Source: Clavelina lepadiformis (Eukaryota; Chordata; Ascidiacea; Aplousobranchia; Clavelinidae). From it: a stretch of 64,000 nucleotides of DNA. Numbering within the stretch: position 1 is the stretch's first letter; each line of letters starts with the position of its first letter. The DNA lies in NCBI RefSeq assembly GCF_947623445.1, contig NC_135243.1, positions 7,318,501 to 7,382,500 on the forward strand. The letters are read 5' to 3'. The position numbers and the translations under genes are program-made. This document shows positions 36,660 through 49,539 of this stretch, piece by piece. The notes beneath the pieces are model-generated. The model saw only the letters and a program-made list of their open reading frames with translations, did no database searches and was not told where the DNA came from.

Positions 36660-39600
36660 TCTATCACTAGTTTTAGATAAAGTTCTTTTGGACAATTCGC
36701 AGATTGTCCAGTTTTGCAGAATTTGACTTACAGCAAAGTTGCCATTTTCAAAACTTAAGAAAATTTTCGATATAATTCAAAATTAAAGTAGAATGACGTT
36801 CACCGAAGCTTTGGAGCTGTGAACACAGTTGATATTAGAATTCATAAGTAGGCTTGGTAACACGACGCTTAGCATGAAGTTTATGTTTATATAGGCCTAC
36901 CACAGACCTACGTCTTTTGGTTTGCAATATTTGTACCAATTAACGAATTAAGTTAAATAGTTTTATAAGGTATATCAGCTATATGGACTTATGATCGAGT
37001 TATGCAGTGCGCCGGGTTGACAACACTTGCATTAATTTTTCCTAGAAAAAAATTGTTTGAGAGCCATTTTTTTCGGAAAACTAAAAAGTAGTTGTTGGCC
37101 TATTGGTCTAATTTAAAGATAAAAAGCTTTTTAGATTTGGTACCTATTCGTGCACGTTTGATTGTTTAAGTACAACGTGTGTAAAACCGTAAACTTCTTA
37201 AATGATTATTTCTATTTACCGATGTTAAATAAGTAAGTCACCGGCTAGCGTACAAGGTGTACCTGTAGTGTTTTATTTTGACGGTTGCCATAACAAATGC
37301 AATATACTGTACATTGATTTAACTGTTTGCCCATCAGACTTTGTTTATCGTCACGTGACAGTCGTGATTTGCGCAAATATTTGTTGGTGCTTGTTCGCGT
37401 TGCTACCTGCTAAATTTGTCCGCAAACGTACCTTAGTTCGGTACCTAATGGCAGTTACAGAAATAAGTGTGAAACTTGGATGCAACCAAGTTTCTTTGTG
37501 ATCAGGTTTTTCACAGTGTAACGTTTTTTGATGAAGTTTATTGCGGAAGAATGTTTGGTTATATTAATTTTCAATACACGAGCAGCCTCCTATCATACTT
37601 TTAAAAGCCATTAAGTTTTACGATTTGTGGTGACGCCCGTGTTAGCCTTTTTTCTTGAATGAGGGAAACGCGTCTGTTGAACTTTCGTGTTGTATTTTGT
37701 GGTAGCCGCTGTTTATCACATCGCCTCTGAAAGGCTATAAAAAAACTGACAGAATTTCAACGGAGAACAGTTTTCGTTTGAACCGTTTTTTATGATGTAG
37801 CGTTGATTTAACTTCCAGGTTATGAAATATAGGTGTTTAATCTTGTGTTTACCCTAACTTAAGAAGTTCTTTTGGCATGACACTTCTCTTAACCATAACC
37901 GCGTAACGCTGACAGTATAGGCTTTGTGGCCTACTTTTCTGAAGTCAATCGTTATTTCAAAAGTTAAGAAATAGTTCGTAGTAGTATATAGCATTGCTGT
38001 TTACATGATAGTATGGGAAGGCAATTAGATTTTTTTAAAGTTAATCGTGTAAACAAGATAAATTTCATATACTGCTGAGTGCTATGTGCATTACAAGGTT
38101 TTAGCTCACATTCACAGTTGGTGCAGTGGTATCCATCTTGTTACTATATTCATACGTTGTGCATCAGAGTACTGTATATACGACATAAGGGCGGTCATCA
38201 AAAACCAAGTCAGATTTCATCAGAAGCAAAGCATGCAACAGACATACATCATTTTTTGCTTTCTACAAAATTGCTTTCTAAAATTCTGTAAGAGCGTCGC
38301 TTAGAAATATGGACTTTAAAAAAAACAAAGGCAACAGTTATAGTGAGTTGAACTACGATTGAATTTACGTGGCGTAAAGAGAAACGAAGTGAAGTAATTC
38401 CATCAGCCTTAAAACATTAATACTCCTCCAGTCGTCTGCAATGCCTATATAACTTAAATTACATAATATGTTAGACCACGGTTAGATCTTCTCACAGCAG
38501 AAACCAACAATTAGAGTTTAGATTGTTGCAATCGTCAACGTACCGAGTACATAATGCAAAGCATGAGCGAGTTTATCGAATTTGGTAAAATTTTTACAGG
38601 CGACAAAGTGTGCTGTTGCCAACTCAGTCCGGACCAAAGGTTGGACTCAGCGCTAATGCATCGTATCACCGTGGTTAAATATAGACCTGTCGTAAAAGAC
38701 GTGCGTAATTGCTGCGTGTTTAAATGTTGCACATATAATTAAGCGAGTTGTTTTTCTTTCCTTTTCTAAGCCAATATTAACGAATACGACTGTCGGCCGC
38801 AAGGGTTACAGCTCAAGGTTATGAATGCAAGCAAGTTTACAATGACATCATAATTACAAAATACCGAAAGCATTTTGCCTATTAATATGGAGGTATTGAA
38901 GAAAAATTAAGACTGCAGCAGTTAGACGCTTTGTTTGCAAAGGTTTTCAAAACGATTGTTTGTTTATGTCCTGACAACAGGTTGCTCGTTTTTAGTGCCT
39001 CGAAAGAACTAGGCTGTGTTTTCATTTGGATTGAAACATCCTGAAATATAAAGCTTTGATTGTATCGGCACGTTTTGTCAAATTATTTATTGATTTACAC
39101 ACAGCAGAGTGGAATACGGTCTTTTTGTAAATGCGTTTGGGCCTTTGCGTGCGACGTATTTTCATTGGCAAACAGCCGTATGCCTTATAATAGAAGTAGA
39201 AATAGTTTTAAAATAGATCCTAAGACCTAAGAGGATTCCCTTTTTATGTTATTGTCAGTGACGTTAGGGTCAGTGAAGTAAATGGCTTTGTTGAAACCTA
39301 CGCTGCCGAGCTAGTTTGTTGCATTCGTTTGTTAAGAAAAGTTTGTTTAGCTGCGTTTTGACGTTTAAGCTTTAAATGACACAATATGCGCATTGCCAGT
39401 ATCGAAAACTATGGATTGTTGACAGGGCGGCTTAATTACATCACAGTATTCATAGTGGGCAAAATCCAGATGACCAATGGCTATTTTTGGACATTCAGTG
39501 GTTTATTGGAGTTCTTACGCAATCACTCTCCGTCTCAAGTGTAAAGAAAACACCATTGGCTTTGTTGGTGTATACGGTTGCCTACATTAATTTCATCAAA

Positions 39601-41396
39601 GGGGAGGTCAACACTGGAACAATATTTATAATATTAGGATAAAACCGTGACGGGATATAATATGACAGGTACCTGTCTTGTTGTGGTTAAGTATGGAGAA
39701 GATACGACAATGTATTGCTATGATTGAATTTTTTAGGCCATTTTAAACTTATTTCGGTAGTAGTTGGTACTGTTTTTGGTATAAAACACGTCCTCTTGTA
39801 AACACCAGTACAAGGGTGCATTTTAGTTTAACGTCAAGTGGTTTGATTAATTATTATAGAATAAAAGATTGGAGTGCAGTAGTTATAAGGTTAAAGTTAG
39901 CTTGGAAGAAAAATAAAACTTCACGTTTTGCTTCATACAATGGTTTTGAACTCGGGATACGATCAATTTGAAAAATATAGATTAAATTGTACGGTGGTCG
40001 TCTATGAAACGTATATTGTTTTTTTTTCGACGACGACGACATTCAGCCCGCGTGCACAAAATAATCGCGTTTGCCTGGTAATAAAACATCCAATTCAAGA
40101 AAACCAGAGATATATTGTAATTAAACGGGACAATTGACCGGAAATTGCGTGAAACGTTGATCAATCACCATTATTCATACGATCGATTTTTCGAACCTTA
40201 ACGAACTAAAGGCATTTAATGAACAAGTGCAAACCCCTCGCCGTAGGTGTTTAGAGTCTGAGCTGAAAACATTGTTTATTCTGAACCCTAAACACTATTT
40301 GAAACCGCATTAACTGTCACGATATACATACAGTCCATGTCCCAGAAGTTTGTAATGATGTTAGCTGCAGTTTTATGTGGAGGTACCTTTAAGGTCTGTG
40401 TTAGGGGCTTGCCGGTAACCTGTAACTGCTTTGCAGTGCAGCCGCATTCTGCTATATATTTGCTGTCATTTCGCTTTTCCAATTCGGTCATTTATTATTG
40501 ATGGCGACATTTCTGGAGATCTTAATTATGCATAGGCTTGAACAACTTGGCTTTGCCGTTTTTTTTTTATTAAATATTACGCAAAGAGACGTAATTTTGA
40601 TTTTTTGTAAAGCATATTTGTATGTGAAGTTTGATTTCCAAGCAAGGTGTTCAATTTCCCCGCGGAGCCACGTATGTGGAGATAAGATTGTGTAAGTTTA
40701 ACTTACGGGTCATATCACCTTAAATCTCGAATGACCGCACTATATACCATCAAAATATCAAGCAGGATATAGAATGGTAGCTGGTAACTAGATAGGTAGC
40801 TTAGTATATTCATAAAAAAATGTGATTAACGTTACGCAGATGCACATCGACAATGTTAGAAAGAAGATTTGTTGCATGTGGAAAAGAGTTTATACACCGA
40901 GTGATGTGCAGTACACGACAAAAGCACTCAGAAAAAACAGGACAGCAATAAAGTCCTTAAGTTATGTCATGCAGCAAATGTAATGTCACCTACGTTCACT
41001 ATTTAAACCTCAGTCTCACTACGAAATTCTTAGTTTTTTCAAAAGCGTTCGATAATAAGTTGGAAGCTGAAGCGCGTTTCTCCGCGACTCGAGGGAATAT
41101 AGCGGAATTTTCCCCATTCATGCGTCACATCATTATCGTACGGCTTAATAATCCCGGTAAAGCAAGGTCGCTTATGAAATGCCAGGATGTTTTTCAATGT
41201 GTTGTGTTATTTCTTTAAGCAGAAAGCTATAAGAGGATAAAGACACTGAATTAATGCTGCCAGCAGTTCTAGAAAAAGTTTATTTTTGCACGGGTTTTGG
41301 ATAGAAAGCAAAGCTTAAACCTTTGTGTTTTTAGGTACTTTTTCTGAAAGCAAACATCAAATGTAACAAAACCTTAGTTAAGTGCAAACGCCTGAC

Positions 41397-44300
41397 ATGT
41401 CTGCCTTGCAAAATCAGGGAGCTAGTCCAGGTAGAACAAAATCTCTCCATGTTCCGCAGCCGCTCGTGTTGCCTTCCTCAAATCCCTACTTTCAAAAGCT
41501 TCCTCCCTTATCTCCCCGTTCCATGAAGGGCTTTGATACGGAGTACAACCTCTCGCCGGATTTCAGACGTACAGAGTTTCCAACAAACGCATCCACGGCG
41601 TCCACAGGGTCGTCCACATCATCATCCGAATATCTTTCGGAGTTTCAACGGAAAACTTCCCAAGACAGCAACATATCAAACACCGAGGATATTGTAAGGT
41701 TTTTCGTTTCCATTTGTAAATTCTAATCGTTTTCACCGTTAAAAACGTCAAAGTATCGGCATATAGAAAAGAATATAGTCTGCAGATAGCTATATTTTTA
41801 ATTCGAGATATGTTTGATAACGAAATATATCCATACTGTTTTACAATTAGCTTATTATAAATAAAACATGTTCATTTCATTGTTGTACACCGTCAGTCCT
41901 GTTTCTATATTTAGCATTGTCAACTTGGCACAGCGCTTGCTTTCTGCAATTTTAATTTATTTCTGCTCAGTGAAAACCGCTTTTCGGCGGCTTAATGACG
42001 TACGTATAGCTGATGCAATCGATTTCCAAACGTCAAATACTGTAGATCATGCTGCGCCCACTTTGCAGCAAAGCAATTTGCTCGTTGCAGAATAAATGAC
42101 GCGAATTTTGCCAATAAATTAGCTAAAATTTTCACCGGCCGTGAATATAGAATATCATGTAACGTTTAAATTCCTCTGCTGTTATGTTAGCGTTGGGAGT
42201 CTATAATCTTTCTGCGTTTTAGAAAATTGAAACAGGTAAATCTAGAAAATGCTTTAATGCCATTCACCATTCCTTCATTGGCTTTGATGGCCTAGTACAC
42301 TCAACATGTCATGGTTTTTTCACCCGACACTATGAAGAATAGTTTGGTGATTTTATTAACATTTGTTCCATTCTCGACGCAGAACTTCTTTCTACAAGTG
42401 GTGGGAGTGTTTCGTGATTACGTCACTGACCAAATTCAAGCTCTGGAAAATCAATTTTTGGAAAACCAAAAACAACTGGAAATCCTTCAAAAAGAGCGAG
42501 CAAAAGCCGAAGTAAGCTCTTTACTTTTCGTAGAAATTTTGATGACAGTCTCCATCAATAGTGTTGTTGATCAGCAGCTTTGTCTGCTAATATCATTTAT
42601 TAAGTTATGTGGGATTTAGTTACAGTACCTTTTACTCTTAAGACTTACATCGAAAAACTGATCGAAGCTTGTTTTCACCGTAATATTTTAATGTCATTAA
42701 TTCTGTTAAGAGTCGTAGGTACAGGTCATGCGATCACGCGTGAAATATTTTAATGTATTGTAATTTAGTATTAGTATATATCAGTATTTTAAACAAGTAT
42801 TGAGACGTCCATTATCTATCAATCAAGTACAAAAAAACAACGAGCTTGATATTCACATCAACGGTTTAGTGTGAGGGAGCATAGAACAACACACAGCATG
42901 GAATAACTATTTTATTTGATTCATGAATCTAGTAAACAACAATTTATGTCAAAAAAAACATTTCGAAAGCGTTTCAAGACTTTGATCTGTACACATTTAA
43001 CTAGTTAAATATAATTTCCACAGGAGGAAGCACAACGTCAAGAAGTTAAATTGTCTCGCGACATTACCCAGTTGGTGTCGCTCTTGAACCAAAAACAACC
43101 GCAGTTGAAAGAGAAATTAAAGGTGAATATATCACATAAGTCATCTTTTTTATTGTTGGAAAGTATTTATCTATCATGACCGAGCTTTTGTCGCGATCTA
43201 AATTTAGTCACCAAATCACAAAGCCGGGAACCACTCACGTTTATTCAGTGTCTCTGCCTTTTTTGACGTAGATCAAGTCAAATAATTGTTTTGGGTTTGA
43301 AAAATATATGGCAGCCTCCTTCGAAATTCTCTTTGAAAGTAATTTAATATATTTGGCATCAATCAGCCGCCCGCCCGATATATGGAATAAATGCGTTGTA
43401 TCAAATGACCGACAACAAAGACTTTACATTTCCCTTTATGGGGATATATAGTCTGGGTATTTTTTCCTTTATCTCAACGTAACCTTTCAAGCGTCATAAA
43501 CGTCACGTAAATAATAGTATAATCGCTTAACGTTTGGGCTTTTAGTGCTTTTTGACGTCATACCCGTAAAACGTAATCTGTTTGAGACTTCCTTCGAATT
43601 TATAGCCAGTTTTAATAGATCGCAATAAGGTGCACAAACATTAGCGCAAATGCATTGCTTTGTTGTCAATTAAAACAGGGCTTCTCAAACTTTTTTGTTC
43701 TGCGACCCCATTTTGAAAAAGATATTTCTATGCGACCCCATTATGGGGACATTCACGTTAATGACATTAAAACGGGGTTAGTTCTTTTGTCTATTAAGAC
43801 TAGGGTTAATTAGGATATCAATAATTTATTAATATAATATATATTAATATATATTATATATTAATATATCTATTCCATCTTCATAACTACAAGTAAATCC
43901 ATTATTGCAAAAATGAGTCATTATATTTTCTTTTTCTTTCTGACTTATCTATTGTTTTCTTTGTGCTTCCATTGTTACCACATGAATCTACGAAGCCTAA
44001 CCACTGATCCATACTAAATTAATCTTGTAACTGCTTTAAACTTTAGCCTAGGTTCCTTCAGAAACTAGTTACTAGGCTACTCTGAAATCGTAATGCGAGC
44101 GGTAAGGTTACTTTTGGTCAGCACGTTACAGCAATGATAGCGTAACAATGCATCAATTGTTACGATTGGTTATATTTTATCGTTCGACATTTCACACCAA
44201 CGGTTGCGGTCAATCCGTCAAAAACACATTTCTTGGAAATGGATAGCCTATTAACATGACAATAAAAATATTTAATAGCCCTTTTCCATGTGCACAGGCC

Positions 44301-47300
44301 GGGCTGGTTGTAAAGTCATCAAGGACCGCTTACATAACGGCCCTAAAATGCAGTCATTTCCATGTGATTTTTTGAAAAACTTGGCCACTTCAGATTGACA
44401 TCATGGCAAGACTACAACCTACCGGCACTAGACTAAAATTACGACCCCAAAATTTCATTACGCGACCCCATTTGGGGTCGCGACCCATAGTTTGAGAAGC
44501 CCTGAATTAAAACACCAAGAATATGGCAATGCCATTGAACTGTGCTTATTTTACCGGCTTTACAATCGGAATCACACGTTTTATTTTAAAGTGAGGGGCA
44601 AGTCCAAAAATAAGTCGCGTTTATATGAAAGAACACTATTAGCTGAACATTCTGGTAAATATTTTTACAAAACTAGTCCGTGGTTAGGTAGTTATCGTCA
44701 AAAGAAAATCGCAAAAGATCTCAGTTTTTTGGCCTTCATTGTGACATGGCACAAGGCTCTTGTTATGTCATCTATTAGACAAGTTGCTTGACAACATGCT
44801 GCTGCTGTTGCTTTCCTTGCGCAGTATACTGCATATAGTTGTACTGCAGTACAGTCAACTGAAGTCAAAAGCATAGGTCATAGGATTTTCGCGGATATGT
44901 CCAATAAAGGGTTATGAGAAGAAATTCTCAATGTGAAGCATTGTAAATGAATAAATTACAATCGTTTTAAACATACGAAATTCGGTAGCCCAATTATTTG
45001 CATCCGTGAAATTATGGTATCCTTTGGACTGTGTAAGCTACCCGGAAAATCGGTATTACTGGCTGCTGTGGTTGGGCTATAGGCTAAAAATAGACTTTGC
45101 AACACCTTTGACATCACAAGAGCCTTGACCAACGTCACATTTAAGGCCAATTTTGTAACTTTCTTTTGCTTATAATTACTTAAGCAAGAATTATTTTTCA
45201 AAACTATTTTACCAGAATATTCAGTGAGTAGTGTTCTTTCATACAAGATCAACTTGTTTTTGGACTTGCCCTCAGTTTAAGGCAGTTCGTTTTCTGCCCA
45301 AATCGATAGTTTTCAGTAAAAGCGAAGCGTTTTTATCAGCCGTTCGATTTTTCTACTTTCGTCAGAAACACAATGGTGACGTCATAAACGCGATCCGAAA
45401 TCAGGTGGAGCAATGCAAGAGGAACATGAAGTTGATCTCTGGGATCTTGAGCTTTGCGAAGCGCATCCGCAACGAATCCGGAGAGTCGTTGAAGGAAAAC
45501 GCAGTGAAAGAATTGAAGCAGAGGTACATGCTGCATAGGTGCCGACATGATGACTTTGGAGGTTCTGGCAAATCTCTCATAAATATTGGATGTCTTATCT
45601 TAACTGTGATTGCTTTTTTCACCGATTCGATCCGATATCCCTTAGGATCCTGGTTGAGATTAAATCGAAAGTCCGATATACGTTGTTGTCTATGTTTTTG
45701 GAAACTTAGATATCGGCCTACAGTAATATGAATACCGTTTTTTTAAATTGCGTGTTTAATTTAATAAAGTAGATTTGTATTTGATTATAGATTGTCTGTG
45801 ATTGATTTTGTGGTAGAAATCCAATTTCGAGTGGAAATTGATTTTTTGCCATAAATTTAAAATTTATCGGAAAAACTTAAGGAAGATTTTTTACTGAAAC
45901 AAGAGTTCTCTTCATACACGAAGGGAACTCAGGGCACAAAAAAAATTGCTTTTCATGTTTCATATTAAAAGTCTATTTCAGATTAACAGTGGCGAGTGAT
46001 CTGCCAACGCCAACTCTACCCGTCAAGTCACCGCATCCAAGTTGTATCGATTCTGAAGCTCTTACTGAGTTGATGGACAGAATTTCTCTGATAAGACCAG
46101 ACGGTGAGCATTCGTCTATTATATCATGTTTATAAAAACGCTTTTCGCCATTTATATATCTCACAGTGACAATGGTAGAATAATGTTTTACTACTGACAG
46201 GATTTGAAAGTATTACTTTTTTTTGTCTAAATTAAAGTTAAATTAACTGATTTTAACTGATTTTAGATATCAAACAAGTTGATCAAAACGGTTTTCCAAC
46301 AAAGTCAGGTATGTGCAGTTTTTTATTCATATGTTTTCCATGTAATGCTCTATGTCAAAATAACACATTCTTAAAAACTATTTTAATAAGAACCGCTGAT
46401 GAAGTTGCTAGTTCTCGTAAATATCAGTTAGAGCTTCGAAAATAATTTTTCGTCTGTTTATTTGCTTTTAGTTGCCGTACCTGTAATTATTGCGGCGCAC
46501 TCTAGCGACGACACAACTTCATCGAGTATTATGGTTAGGTGGCAGTGTGAAGCGAAGAACGATGCCACGTTTCAAGTGAACTGGCACTTCTCTTCGAAGC
46601 GCGAAGATATTGAGTTAATAAATAATTAATTTGTTTCGTAAATTTTATGTTTACAGTTTATGTTAGTTTGTTGTCTTTGTCTTGAAACGTTTAGGGAACT
46701 TCACAATTTAGTGTTTACAGTTTGTAGCCTACAAGTTGTAGTTTTCATTCATTTCTACATATTGTTGCTGTTTTAGGTGATTTTGATGAATTAAGTTCAA
46801 TACTTCAGTTGAAATACTGTTTTTAATTATCGGGGAAGTTAGTATTAATAATATCGCAAATCGATTGCCCAATAATATTGGTTGCATATCTAACCTATAT
46901 TATTGTAACATATTGACTTAACTCAGGGGCGGGCAACTTCTTCGGTCGGCGGGCCTGATATGAGAAAATGAAGTACTTGGCGGGCCGGATTCCTGAATAG
47001 ATTGGAACGCAGCTTTGTCTTATTAATGTTCATGGTCGAAAATGTTTGCTCATAAATGTATGTAGACCCGAACAGAACAAGTAGATTCATGGCCATCTTT
47101 CTCAGGTTGGCAAACTTGGACTTATTCAGTGACGCAATACAGGGATTGCGGCAGAATGTGGCCGCAGGCCACATTATCATGTAAGACCGGAAACTGTCTG
47201 CGGGCCGCTCAAAATCCCGTCGCGGGCCGGATCCGGCCCGCGGGCCGTATGTTGCCCACCCCTGACTTAACTGTTAACTATTGGAACTTTCATCCGACTG

Positions 47301-49026
47301 TTTGCATTTACGTAACAGAGGACAGTGTGATTGCACAATCAAGGTATACGTCATAGAAGATCTTCCGGCGAATTGTGACATTACAGTGAGGGTGAGACTT
47401 GCAGTGAATAACGGTCAATGGAGTGACCCGGCGTTCTTCCGCACCCGTCCACGTGGGTACTTTCAAACGACAGATTGATACTGGCGTTGTTTTTAAATGC
47501 CTGACATTTTTCTCTTCAGTACCAGCAAAGTTTTGCTTCGACGCGAGCACAGCCCATTTAAAGTTGAAACTCTCGCCGGATTGCAGGTCAGTCTGTTACC
47601 GCGGAGACGACCAGCAAAACTCGAGCCCAAAGTCGCCAGCTCGTTTCACCTTCGCGTTGAACATTCTTGGAAACATTTCTTTCTTTTCGGGAAGGTGAGT
47701 CGCAGCAGCCCGAAACGCACCACAGTATCCATAACATTTACGAGTTTGATCCATAAATGTGCACGTAGAACAACTCTTCTTGGTCTTTCAGACATTATTG
47801 GGAAATCCAGGTTAACCGCGACGGGTGGGCAGTCGGGGTCGCATACCGGGAGGTTGCTCGTAATAGCTGGCTCGGAAGCAACGACGCATCGTGGATCTTA
47901 CATTACAACGCGGCCAAGTTCGAATACAAGGTTTGAAGATGATTTCGCCATTCGCCGCGGTTTATTAATTACCCTTAACCATAATGCACTAAAAACCCGA
48001 CTATAATAATATATAATTTACAGGACATGAATAAACACTTCAGTAATTATTGCAAAGCTAATTGCGAACTATTACGTCACAGGCACGTCACGCGGGTGAA
48101 TCTCATGACATAAACCCTAAGCTGGAAAGTCCGAAACATTACCTTAAAAAAGTTGGCATTTGTATCGATTACGAAGCAGGTATTATATAACTGTAGCTGC
48201 TGCAAGGGGTTCAATGGTGCATTTTTGCACATTGCTATATTTCTTGATAGCTTTATTTTTGCGCGATTTTTTACATATCTCTGTTTTTGAGAAGGAACAT
48301 AAAAGCTGGAACTTAATAAGGGTGTTCAGTGCATTCTGCATTGGCATATACTACGGCTAGGCCGTGGAATATTTCTCGGTGGTGTGATAATGTTTAATGC
48401 GATGCCGTTGACTGCCTACCACGAAACATGCCCTGTGGCCTTCTGGGTCATTCTACAGACTATAAGGCTGCTTGCTCATTCGGTTGTGAGCAGAATAAAG
48501 AAGCACGATAGCAAACAGGCCACGTTATATCAGATATTATACACTCATGAAATTTAACTTGCGTCGAATACTATTCGATTGAGATTTGTTTTTGTATAAA
48601 TATAGTTTTCATAGATAGTAAAACATCCTACACTGTCTTCACAAACTTTTCTAAAAATGGGAGAACATGTTGGTGTTAGAGCATTTAAAGTTTGCCATAG
48701 AGATAAAACAGCTTTTTAGGTCCAAAAATAGCTTGTCCACTTTAAAGCGCACTAAATTTACAGAACAGTTTTGTTATGAGGACACTTTTTTATCAAGTTA
48801 ATGTTTCGTGTTTCTGGCATGATGATTTTCAAATTTCCTTGACCTTATGCCTCGTGTTTCTGTAGGGTCAATAAAGTTCGTGGACCCACTGCAATCTTCT
48901 ATACTGCACACCTACACCGTTGAAACCTTCCGTGAACCTATCTGCGCGGCAGTTAACCCTTTCTACCATTGTAACGTTGTTACCCTAACCACAGGGCTCG
49001 AAATACCCCAGTTTATTTCGCAGTAG
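41397..49026 (+). CDS. FSD1-like coiled-coil, FN3 and SPRY protein (12 exons)
   Basis: Exons: 41397-41693, 42383-42511, 43024-43122, 45366-45523, 45982-46103, 46267-46308, 46472-46598, 47319-47452, 47520-47694, 47792-47930, 48083-48179, 48866-49026. Phases agree and give 559 residues (human FSD1: 496). Order: Ser/Pro-rich leader (1-99), coiled coil (about 105-230), linker, FN3 (about 284-366), SPRY (about 372-559). SPRY landmarks are FDASTAHLKL, SGRHYWEIQV, WLGSNDASWILH, VGICIDYEAG and ILHTYTVETF; the spacing follows FSD1. FSD1 and the related MID/TRIM subgroup bind microtubules, so that role is inferred. Exon 7 has no GT donor: I used a GC dinucleotide at 46599 because it alone restores phase; otherwise translation ends at 46627. 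FSD1L, FSD2 or a RING-less TRIM relative are alternatives. Upstream non-coding exons are possible. Confidence 0.83.
43676..44504. mobile_element. hAT-like non-autonomous element (829 bp) with perfect 8-bp duplication
   Basis: The ends CAGGGCTTCTCAAACTT and AGTTTGAGAAGCCCTG are near-perfect inverted repeats. Inside them are CGACCCCA blocks facing GGGGTCGCGACC. AATTAAAA is duplicated exactly at 43668-43675 and 44505-44512. The element lies in intron 3 of the FSD1-like gene. It contains an AT-palindromic run and no transposase frame. Confidence 0.88.
43831..43869. repeat. AT-palindromic low-complexity run
   Basis: Alternating AATATAATATATATTAATAT-type sequence that can fold on itself. It lies inside the hAT-like element at 43676-44504 and may be an expanded microsatellite within it. 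Confidence 0.6.
44594..45273. repeat. Large inverted repeat (arms about 190 bp, spacer about 300 bp)
   Basis: The left arm (44594-44792) and the reverse complement of the right arm (45093-45273) share long blocks: GGCAAGTCCAAAAA, TATGAAAGAACACTA, ATTCTGGTAAA, then CAAAAGAAA, TTGGCCTT and AAGGCTCTTGT. I estimate 70-80% identity by eye. Both arms keep an open frame reading GKSKNK...LYERTLL on opposite strands. It lies in intron 3 of the FSD1-like gene, 90 bp after the hAT-like element and 92 bp before exon 4. I see no clear target duplication. Confidence 0.72.
46924..47264. mobile_element. hAT-like element (341 bp) with transposase dimerisation-domain remnant
   Basis: The ends CAGGGGCGGGCAAC and GTTGCCCACCCCTG are inverted repeats. 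ACTTAACT is duplicated exactly at 46916-46923 and 47265-47272. On the minus strand it encodes LFGSTYIYEQTFSTMNINK, which resembles the C-terminal dimerisation region of hAT/ZBED-type transposases. This is therefore a deleted autonomous copy rather than a pure MITE. It lies in the intron between the two FN3 exons of the FSD1-like gene, 54 bp before exon 8. Confidence 0.9.
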
Positions 49027-49539
49027 CGACTTTCCCAGTAACTCTTTTGACCCGGTATCAACCCGTTGTCCCCAGGTTGGTCAAAGACAGACTTACTTAC
49101 GTTCTTATGTTCCGAACTGTGTTATAAATGATTTCTTTGCATGATAAAATTGATGTAATTGCGATTTTTCTGTCTCCAAATTATACTTCAACTGTAACAG
49201 TATTGTACGTTAAACAGTGTTGATTTTGTGATGGTAGTATTTGTATGCAAAAATTGTTTTTTCACTATTACGACTATATAACGTCACAATTAATCGTATT
49301 TTTCTTGGTTGTACTCTTTGTTAGCTTGATGACGTCTGTTTTCTTAAAATTTCCGAAATTGTTTGCAAATTGTGTAGAAGAGCTGTGTAAAAATTAGTGC
49401 GATCTATATATGCCCTACTCGCCTGGTGATGACTATGTTATTCTGCTAACTTGAAACTAATCGCTTGATTTTACGCACGTGAGCGCTTTCTATCGCTAAA
49501 CATAAACGATTGTTGCTTGGTTGATGCGTAATTTTATTT
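49027..49539. other. Convergent intergenic gap between the FSD1-like gene and PTF1A
   Basis: About 0.5 kb separates the two stop codons, so both 3' UTRs must fit here or overlap. A minus-strand AATAAA at 49533-49538 lies immediately after the PTF1A stop but is probably too close to act alone. I saw no clear plus-strand AATAAA in this gap. There is no gene. Confidence 0.5.

Larger units (their letters stand above)
33503..41396. other. 7.9-kb intergenic interval with two hAT-like elements
   Basis: Apart from the elements at 34885-35196 and 36043-36659 I find nothing supportable. A repeated GGGATATTCATAACCA occurs at about 34256 and 34360 in a transposon-like stretch with TATTTAGCC repeats. Frames such as 37268-37501 and 38554-38742 lack splice context or family resemblance. 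Upstream regulatory DNA of the FSD1-like gene would lie at the right edge. Confidence 0.5.

Noticed and set aside
48021..48116. Possible exon after an acceptor at about 48023 in the FSD1-like gene
   Set aside because: Its translation does not match SPRY. The acceptor at 48082 instead yields the ARHAGE...VGICIDYEAG segment, with matching phase and family alignment.
48361..48420. SPRY-like string GIFLGGVIMFN
   Set aside because: It resembles a SPRY strand, but the exons at 48083-48179 and 48866-49026 already supply that region in phase, so it is probably coincidence.
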